Assembly: GCA_038030265.1 (NCBI GenBank)
Contig: CM075943.1
Location: forward strand, 37,324,001 to 37,388,000
Reading direction: 5' to 3'
Length of the DNA: 64,000 bases
Source: Corythucha ciliata
Lineage: Eukaryota > Arthropoda > Insecta > Hemiptera > Tingidae
Shown: one piece after another, positions 56,793-64,000 of the stretch
How the letters are laid out: each line of letters opens with the position of its first letter
How positions within the stretch are numbered: the first letter of the stretch is position 1
Position numbers and translations under genes: made by a program
Notes under the pieces: model-generated
The model's input: only the letters and a program-made list of their open reading frames with translations
Databases searched by the model: none
Told to the model about the DNA's origin: nothing

Positions 56793-58010
56793 GTGAGTTG
56801 AGAAATATGTAAAAAATATTATTTTGCATGGTGCGGTGGTATGCGTACCTACTCTAATTCACGGTATGTCGTGTCCTCTTGAGGTATAAATAAATAGGCC
56901 GCACATTAATCCATAAGTATTTAACCGTACCTGTGCCAAGTGAAACAGCTCGTTGTTATTCGGTCCTTGACTCGACTCTATACTAAAATGGATTTTGCTG
57001 TCTTGGCAATCGGTGAGACAGAGAACACCTCGACAATGATTTGAAACATATTACTTTTAGAAACTTTCTATTATCACTACCCAATTCTAATCCTCAATCC
57101 TCACAACTAAATGAAAACTCAAAGGTGTAATATTCTGCTCACAGATGTCTACCGAGTCCATTAATTGTTTCAAGGGACAGTTATTCCAGCAGCGCAAGGA
57201 CAATATACCCCTCTTATGATGGTGGATGGATTAGAGAGGGAGTGAATTCGCCCTCATTTGAGATAATATTTCACGAGAACGAGTCCTGCCACCCTATCTA
57301 GGCTTTGGTGGATAATCCGGACTCACTTCTCCCTCACCGGAGCCCGAGCTCCATAACACTCTTCCTTCAGGACGCTAATGCATTTTAGATGCCTCGCCGG
57401 AAAAAAAGAAATATAAATGTGTGCCTACATAATTTTGGTTTCAGAGGAAGGGGCTTTTAAGATGCATTTTTAATTGCTCTACGTACGTAATCTTCATGAT
57501 TTTTCGCTTGAGGCAAATGTTTTTTACAGCTAAACTTTTGTCTTTTCGGAAGGTGCACGCGGATGCTAGAACAATAAACCTACTAGTTATTTTTTGTTGG
57601 TTTGGACAAAGGAGAAGATTTAAAGTAGGTATCTTAATAATTAAAAAAAGATTCGGCGTTTAAAACAGAACGCTATGGTTCAATAAATTCAAGTCTGCAT
57701 TGTGAGTCCTTGTTCTCAAGCAGACTTGTGAAAATTTTGCTAGGTCTTGTCGCCTCTTACAGCTTTGAAGAAAAGAAAAAAACTTTGTGGAAAATGTAAA
57801 AACTTTATTTAAAAAGGCGGAGAAGTGACTCCCTGTCAATGGCAAAAAAGTTTCAAGCATTACAAGTTTCTTGAAGTGAATGAGATCAGCTAATCATAAT
57901 TCATTCTTTTTGGAAATGTATAATGCTCAAGCGCTTCAATTTAAGTATGACTATGGGCCCAGAAACCCTCCTTTACGAAGCCTTAAATTAAGGAGTTGAA
58001 AATTGTGATA
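56793..58010. other. Intron-like sequence downstream of the dpr exon
   Basis: No second Ig-encoding exon or other coding segment could be supported here. The sequence is AT-rich and without obvious repeats until the GGCCCATACACGTAC motif at about 58020. Confidence 0.45.
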
Positions 58011-58510
58011 ATTTAAAGCGGCCCATACACGTACAATAAATATTGCCCCACACCCCCCAGAAGGTATCTCTGTCCGAGACGGGCGTGGCAAGCCCAGGGT
58101 GCCTAGCTGGGCCCGGACTAACCCAAATTCCCGAATTTTGGGTTTAAACCTTCCCTTAACCTTTCCTGGACGGCGCGGCGTGGCGCATCGTTGGGGGGGG
58201 GGGCGATAGGGCTCCTTTGTGTTGGGTTGCCCCGGGGTGGCCATCCTCGCTGTGTTCGAGGGTACAGTGTATGTCTGGGAGTTGCCTGGACCTTCTCCCA
58301 GTGCCGCTACAATGCCCCCTCACGCTGACCTAGTCATGTCTTAGGGTGTGTGTGGGGACGGTGGGTCGGGCCCGAAACTCCGACTAGCCTTGGAGGAGGC
58401 TGCACTGAACCACCAGCGAATAATCCCCCAGCTTGCAGTAGTGCCGGATGGCGACCGGACGGGACCCTGCTGCTGGATGGGGGGGACTGCGCCGAGGCCA
58501 CGAATGAGGC

Positions 58511-59557
58511 GTGGGCGCTCTCTCCGGGGACTGGCCCGCGCTTGGGTATGCCTCCACCATCCCAGTGGCGCGCTGCGTCCGCCATTTATCCTTTTTTTTA
58601 TTTTCCGAAAACAAAGAGGAATCAGGTCCCACCCCCTCAAATACCGTGGGTTCTCCCGACCCAAAAAAAGAAAGCAGCCCTGCGGCCGGCAAGAAGTTAG
58701 GAGCCGATAAGGTCGGGGATGATCCTCCGACCAAGGCGAAATTTGGAGCTTTCCTAGAAGGCTATGTTTTCAAGGACGCCAAATTCTTTAGAATGGTAGC
58801 GGAGCAGGACATGAGGAAGGTCTCTCTCTTCCTCATTGCACGAAGCCTTACCCCCCATTTAGGTAAGGGCTACCGTGTTTCAGCAACTGGATCAGCGCTC
58901 GTAATTGAAGTAGCAAACAGGGACATGGCTGAAAAGATTACAAAAATAACGAGTATGGGAAATGTAGCAGTAAAGATTGAGCCACACAACGTCCCTCAAT
59001 ACGCCGCGTGGTGTCTTCTACTGTGCATGGCTCGATGCCTGCACTGAGGAAGAGGTGCTTCGGGAGATGTCAGGAGTGGGAGTAATAGGCGTTCACCGTA
59101 TCCGCACCAGGCGTGACGGGGCATTGGTGGGTACTCGATCCTGGGTGCTTACCTTTGCGTCCGCCACTCTACCTGAAAAAGTGAAGGCGGGCGTCTGCCT
59201 CCTGAAAGTACGACCGTACTATCCCTCCCCCCCTTCGATGGCTGGGGATGGATGGGGAAATGTTTGAAGTTCGGGTACATTGCTTCGAACTGTAAATCTA
59301 AAAATTCGATGTGCGGCTGTGGTACCGAAAAACATGAAGGGGTCTGCGAACCTCCTAAGTGCCTTAACTGTGGTGGTAAGCATGATTCGAGGGATAAGAA
59401 ATGTCCGAGCTTGCTGGAAGAAGTGGAGATCCAAAAAGTAAGAATAGACCATAAGATCAGATTTAAGGAAGCCCGGACAATGGTCCGGGGAAAAAGTCAT
59501 GTTTCGTCGGAGGGCACCTCGTATGCGGCCAAGGGCATGCTCCCACCCCTTCTTTGA
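58511..59557 (+). pseudogene. I-like LINE ORF1 (gag-like), frameshifted
   Basis: The reading frame can be followed through three frames. The first (58511 to about 59005) has the FLEGYVFKDAKFF and VEVAN-type RNA-binding region. The next (about 59005-59235) continues with VFYCAWLDACTEEEVL and GVHRIRTRRDG. The last (about 59252-59557) holds zinc knuckles: a damaged first knuckle (KCLKFGYIASNC, with Tyr where His is usual), a CGCGTEKHEGVC variant and CLNCGGKHDSRDKKC. The protein would bind element RNA in an intact copy. The frame changes lie near 59005 and 59245. Confidence 0.8.
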
Positions 59558-59939
59558 GGGCTCCAACCGCGTTGGGGGCAGAGACCTTTAAAAAAAAGTG
59601 CCCATTACGGCCACCTAAACACTACCTGCCGGGGACCCACCTCCTGGAACAACAAATACCTCCGGGAGACCTGGAAAAAGAGGCAGGCAAAAATGTATCA
59701 TACGGACGTGACCGAATCCACGTCCGATGACTCTTGCGTGGATTCGGACAGGTCCGTCTCACAAAAGAAAGGACAACGAAGGCGGAAGGGTTGGCCGAAA
59801 GGCAAGTTCCGGAAGCCTAAGGAATACATACCCGGACCATGTATTTATCACAAAAAAATATGGAATTTACGAAACCAGTGACGTATTCGGAACGCAGATC
59901 CGTGTGGATGACTAGCTCTGACAAGAAACGGGGCACTCC

Positions 59940-62900
59940 ATTCACTCCTCGGAATAATGGAGCCGCCTATCAACAAACTACGAAGACCTCCGACGCATAT
60001 TGTTCGAGAGAGACCCCTACTGTATCTGTCTGCAGGAGACTAAACTACCTCCTGGGAGAACGTTTGGATTGAGGGGATATCAGTGCTTCATGAAACAGCA
60101 CAAATAGCACCAGGCGGCCGAGCCCATGGAGGCGTGGCCATCTATGTGAAAACAAACTATCCTGCTGTCAGGGTAAGCCTAACAACGCCTCTACAGGCCA
60201 TCGCTGTTAAAGTAAAAATGCCAATCAACGGAACCATCTGTAATGTGTACCTTCCAGATAACAATTGGAATTCTGGGGCACTGGCAGCTCTAATACAGTA
60301 GTTGCCCCCACCAGTTTTATTAGCGGGAGATTTTAACGCCCACAGTGGCTGGTGGGTCTCGACATCGCCGTCAGGCTCCCGACTAGAAAATATAATTAAT
60401 TATTCAGGGATGGTTCTATTGAATGACGCTGAGGGGACGCGTTTTGATGCCAGCACCGGGCGTTTCAGATCCATAGACCTGGCCTTTGCCTCCCCCCTCC
60501 ATTGCTACTAGGTTGCGATGGTCTGTAGAAAGTGAACTGTATGAAAGTGACCAATTTCCTATATTTCTCTCTTCCAGCTTACCCAGAGTGGAGTATGAGT
60601 CGCCCCCATCCTGGGAGACTAGGTCGGCAGACTGGGAGCTCTTCAAAGAACGGCTGCAGGAGGTGCCCCTTACAGGGGACACCAATAATGATGTTATGAA
60701 GTTTACTTCAGCCGTTCAGAGCGCAGCCACGGCCTCGATGCGGCGTCAGGGTGAAAAACCGATCAAGAGACCGGTGCCCTGGTGGACGCCTGAGTGTGCG
60801 GCTGCGAACCGTCATAAGAAGAGGGCCCTTCGGGAGCTCCGAAGACGTCTGAAAGAGGGTCATTTGGCCAGATTTCGAATTGCTCGAGCCCAAGAAAGAA
60901 AAATAGTGAAAGAAGCTAGAAAGATCTCCATCGCCGACTACGTCGGAAAAATCACGACGAGTACATCGGCGAGGGACATGTGGGATCGGGTCCGGTCCTT
61001 CACTGGCCGACATCCTCGTCCTCAAGTGCCTATTCCCGGCACAGAATGTGGCTACGAAAGAGACCCTGAAGCTGTGGCGGAGCTATTCGCGGCTCACTTC
61101 GACCTGAGCTCTAGCTCTGTCTCCTACACTCAGGGTTTTCAAGAAATAAAGGAAGCGTGGCACTCCTCTTCAACTTTTCGACCGACGATGAACGGTACAA
61201 CGTGCCGTTCACTCCTAGTGAACTTGCCAGAGCTCTGAGAAATTCTCGTAACTCAAGTGCGGGTCTCGATGGTGTTCCAAATATAATGCTGAAGAATCTA
61301 AGCGATGATCTGCTGACTAACCTACTGCAACTCTTCAATGAAATGTGGAATTCCGGACACATGGCATGAGGCTGTCATCATTCCGATCCTCAAAGATGAG
61401 AAAGACCCCAGTTTAACTAGTAGTTATCGCTCCATATCACTGACAAGCTGCCTGGGGAAGGTGATGGAGACCATGGTCAACTACCGACTCGTTTACGAGC
61501 TTGAGTCCCGTGGGCTTCTGGACCGATACCAGGGAGGCTTCCGAAAGAACCGCTCCACGTTGGACCAGCTGGCCGTAGTAGAGGCTGAAATTCAGCATGC
61601 CTTTCTGCAGCACCACTGTACGATAGGCGTGTTTTTTGACCTCGAAAGGGCATATGACACGACTTGGAGGTATGGCGTCTTGAGGAAGCTCCATCAGTGG
61701 GGCTTCCGCGGAACACTTTTGGCTTATTATTTCTCAATAATAAGTCTTTGTAATCGTATCGCAAAAAAATTGTTTTGACCCCCCCCCCCTCAAAATTTGT
61801 AGTTTTACGTTTCAAAGTGCGTAGAATCCAAATCTGCAATAAAAAAAAATGTCCGTCCGCCGTCCGGGCCATATCTTGCCCTAGGATTGCTCGAAAAAAC
61901 TCGTTCTTTCGCACATAGACTCCATTTGGGGTCTAGTTGGTCCTAACATCTGATCAGTTTGATCAAATAATTCCCTGGGGTTTTATGGGCCAAAAGCGGG
62001 TCCAAAATGGGGATTTTCAAAGGATTTGGGATCATAGGGGTGTGGGGTGTCGATTTTCATGTAATTTCAAGCCGAATTTGACTACATCGATGAATAATAA
62101 ACCCATAAACAGTCGAAATAATAAGGCATTGTTCGATAATTCGCAGCGTTTTTAAGCTTATTTCCAGTTTCCTGAGCAATCGAAGCTTCCGCGTAAGACT
62201 GGGGTCGGCGTTGACGGCATCACACGTGATGGAGAACAGTATCCCTCAGGGGTCCATTCTCAGTTGCACGCTCTTTCTCATTGTCGTCAATATCATTGCT
62301 GACTGCGTGCCTGTGAATATTAAATTTTCAATGTACGTGGACGACTTGGGTCTCTTCTTTTCCGGCAGAGATCTATAGATGAAGTCGAGCAGGTGGCGCA
62401 GTCGGCGATCAACGCTATTGTCACTCAGACCTAGAGACATGGATTCAACTTTAACAATGAGAAAACCACGTGCATCCACTTCTGCAGGAGGCGCCGGCCA
62501 CATTACGAGCCTGTCCTCCGAATGAATGGCGTACCTCGGGTATTTAAATAGAGCATCCGCTTTCTCGGCCTGATACTTCATATAGCGCTACAATGGCAGC
62601 CTCATGTTGAAGATTTGAGTGCGAGGACGAAAAAAACAATAAATTTCATAAAGTTGTTGGCAAATCTGAACTGGAGTGTCCAGCAGAACATACTTATTAG
62701 ACTTATTGATACCCTATAGAGAGCGAAACTAGACTATGGAGCCCCGATCTACGGTTCGGCCCGAAAATCTCGTCTAAAGTTCTTGGACAGAGTATTTAAC
62801 CTTGGTCTTCGGGTGGTGACAGGGGCATTCAGGACCAGCCCCGTCCAAAGCCTACACTGTGCCGCGGGTGAAATGCCCCTTCCATTGCGTAGGGTGCAAC

Positions 62901-63986
62901 TTACCCTTGCCTATGTAACGAGTGTGCGAGCCACCCCATCACATTTTGCTCAAGACCTTGCCTCTGGGGACCCTTTGCGTGACGAGTATAACTTGCTACC
63001 AACAAGAACCCGACCGTTAGCCATCAGTACTGAGGAAGAGAGGGCTCGCAGCAACATCCCGCTCGTGGGGGTGATGCCTCTTGAGGCCCTGCCCACTCCC
63101 CCCTGGGCCGTCGTTGCGCCCCTCAAATGTCTCAACCTGGCCCGGCATTTAAAGGAGCCCGTTGTCTACCGAGTGGAGTTTCGCCAGCTGCTTGAGCGGT
63201 TCGCGGGCTTCACGCCTGTCTATACGGACAGGCAAGGGGGTGGGGTGTGCAGTAGTTACGGAGGGTGCTGTACGCTCTTGGACACTTGCCCCTCAAGTTA
63301 GTGTGTACTCGGCGGAGTTAATCGTCATATGCCGGGCCCTCGAGATGTGCCCTGATGGTTCACGGTCCATGGTGTGCACAGATTCACAGAGTGCTCTAAA
63401 AGGAATAGATCAGTTCTCGACGGACCCCATAGTAGTTGGATTCCTCATACAGCTGAGCGGATACGCTTGGCGGGCGGTGATATCATTTTTACATGTTTTC
63501 CTGGTCACGTCGGCCTGCCTGGAAATGAGGAAGCGGATAATGCTGCAAGACAGGCTGCGGGCAGGACCCACGATGGAATGATGACGGTTACCGTTGGAGA
63601 AGCTAAAGCGGCCATCAGGGCGCACCTTCGGTGCACTTGGCAACGAAGGTGGGCATCTACTGATGGAGGGCTGAAGCGTTTCAAGCGAAAGTAAAAGGTT
63701 TTTCCGTCGAAAACTGTTCACGGCGTGATGAGGTGGTAATCACGAGGCTCCGGATTCGCCATACACGCCTGACACACGGGCACCTGCTTGTTGGTGATGA
63801 ACCCCGCTGTGTCCGGCGTGTAGGGGGGAGTTATCCGTAGAGCTTATACTGATAGAATGCCATGCCCTGCACTATATCAGAAGCAGGGTTCTGGGCGAAA
63901 GACAGTCATATAAAATAGAAGAACTGCTCTCGGTTGGCTCCCAGATTGAGCCAATAGTCATGTTTCTGCGAGAAGCCAATCTTTAA
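59940..63986 (+). pseudogene. I-like LINE ORF2: endonuclease, RT and RNase H, heavily broken
   Basis: The endonuclease region begins near 59940. It shows YCICLQETKLPPG in one frame and GGVAIYVKTNYPAVRV and AGDFNAHSGWW in another, and ends at YESDQFPIF, where the catalytic SDH histidine has become Gln. RT motifs follow: SSAGLDGVPN, YRSISLTSCLGKVMET, QGGFRKNRSTLDQL and FFDLERAYDTTW (motif A). After the nested repeat come SNRSFRVRLGS, a PQGSI-like motif B and MYVDDLGLFF (motif C intact, YVDD at 62334-62345). RNase H shows YTD (63221), AELIVICRAL, TDSQSALKG and GHVGLPGNEEADNAAR. The C-terminus has ITRLRIRHTRLTHGH. At least six frame changes or stops were counted by eye. Confidence 0.85.
61723..62155 (+). 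mobile_element. 0.42-kb nested repeat, copy 2 (inside the I-like LINE RT)
   Basis: This is the second copy of 16085-16509, with the same CTTATTATTTCTCAATAATA hairpin at the left and GATAATTCGCAGCGTTT at the right. GCTTATT occurs at 61722-61728 and again at 62156-62162, a likely 7-bp target duplication. RT coding joins cleanly across it, from GFRGTLLA to SSFLSNRSFRV. Confidence 0.85.
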
Positions 63987-64000
63987 TGGGAAATGTAGCC

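Larger units (their letters stand above)
58040..64000 (+). mobile_element. I-like non-LTR retrotransposon (EN-RT-RNase H), degenerate, runs off the window
   Basis: The GC-rich block from about 58040 is the 5' leader, followed by a zinc-knuckle ORF1 and an ORF2 with AP endonuclease, reverse transcriptase and RNase H, then a C-terminal segment ending with a stop at 63984-63986. RNase H distinguishes it from the Jockey-type element at 21-25 kb and places it nearer the I clade. Multiple frameshifts, stops and the inserted repeat at 61723-62155 make it non-functional. Its 3' end lies beyond the window. Confidence 0.85.

Noticed and set aside
58334..58734. Several overlapping frames over the GC-rich LINE leader
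   Set aside because: Open frames on both strands reflect GC richness. Only the frame leading into the zinc-knuckle ORF1 is supported.

Overview
The window looks like eukaryotic, most likely insect, genomic DNA. It is AT-rich, carries almost no long open reading frames, and is dense with retrotransposons and small inverted-repeat DNA elements. The one convincing host coding feature is a single exon at 56635-56792 (+). It encodes the first immunoglobulin-domain strand of a Dpr (defective proboscis extension response) cell-surface protein, with a good splice acceptor and donor. Everything else coding-like belongs to mobile elements, so the window is probably intronic or intergenic DNA around a dpr gene. 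The species cannot be fixed from sequence alone.

Layout. 0-7.5 kb: MITE copies, a 1.4-kb foldback element, an internally deleted MULE-type transposon with repeated subterminal motifs, and a hAT-like MITE. 6.7-7.2 kb: a ~17-nt minisatellite. 8.5 kb: a tRNA-derived SINE. 9.7-13.35 kb: a 1.75-kb direct duplication separated by a hairpin element. 14.1-15.0 kb: an LTR-retrotransposon remnant with a GAGG target duplication. 15.1-17.1 kb (-): a broken Penelope-like element (RT plus GIY-YIG) interrupted by a 0.42-kb repeat. 17.1-17.85 kb: a 0.75-kb repeat seen again at 55.3-56.0 kb. 21.0-25.2 kb (+): a nearly intact Jockey-type LINE with one frameshift. 25.2-27.2 kb: a hAT-like element filled with a degenerate ~30-45-nt tandem repeat. 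33.3-34.3 kb (-): a second Penelope-like element. 34.36-36.03 kb: another array-filled hAT-like element with a perfect 8-bp target duplication. 36.07-36.67 kb: a MITE carrying a nested insert. 38.8-45.7 kb: a foldback, MITEs and more minisatellite arrays. 49.8-52.6 kb: further arrays. 53.3-56.0 kb: nested foldback, repeat and hAT MITE. 56.6 kb: the dpr exon. 58.0-64.0 kb (+): an I-like LINE (endonuclease, RT, RNase H) broken by frameshifts and by a second copy of the 0.42-kb repeat, running to the window edge.

The most interesting structure is a set of hAT-like elements whose interiors are kilobase arrays of a short degenerate repeat. Repeat orientation follows the terminus it lies next to, and one element has inverted left and right half-arrays. 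The MULE remnant shows a small version of the same design, with four motif copies at one end and three inverted copies at the other. My inference is that subterminal transposase-binding repeats have been amplified into satellite-like bodies. A second theme is hammerhead-ribozyme-like motifs behind both Penelope-like elements and at two solitary sites.
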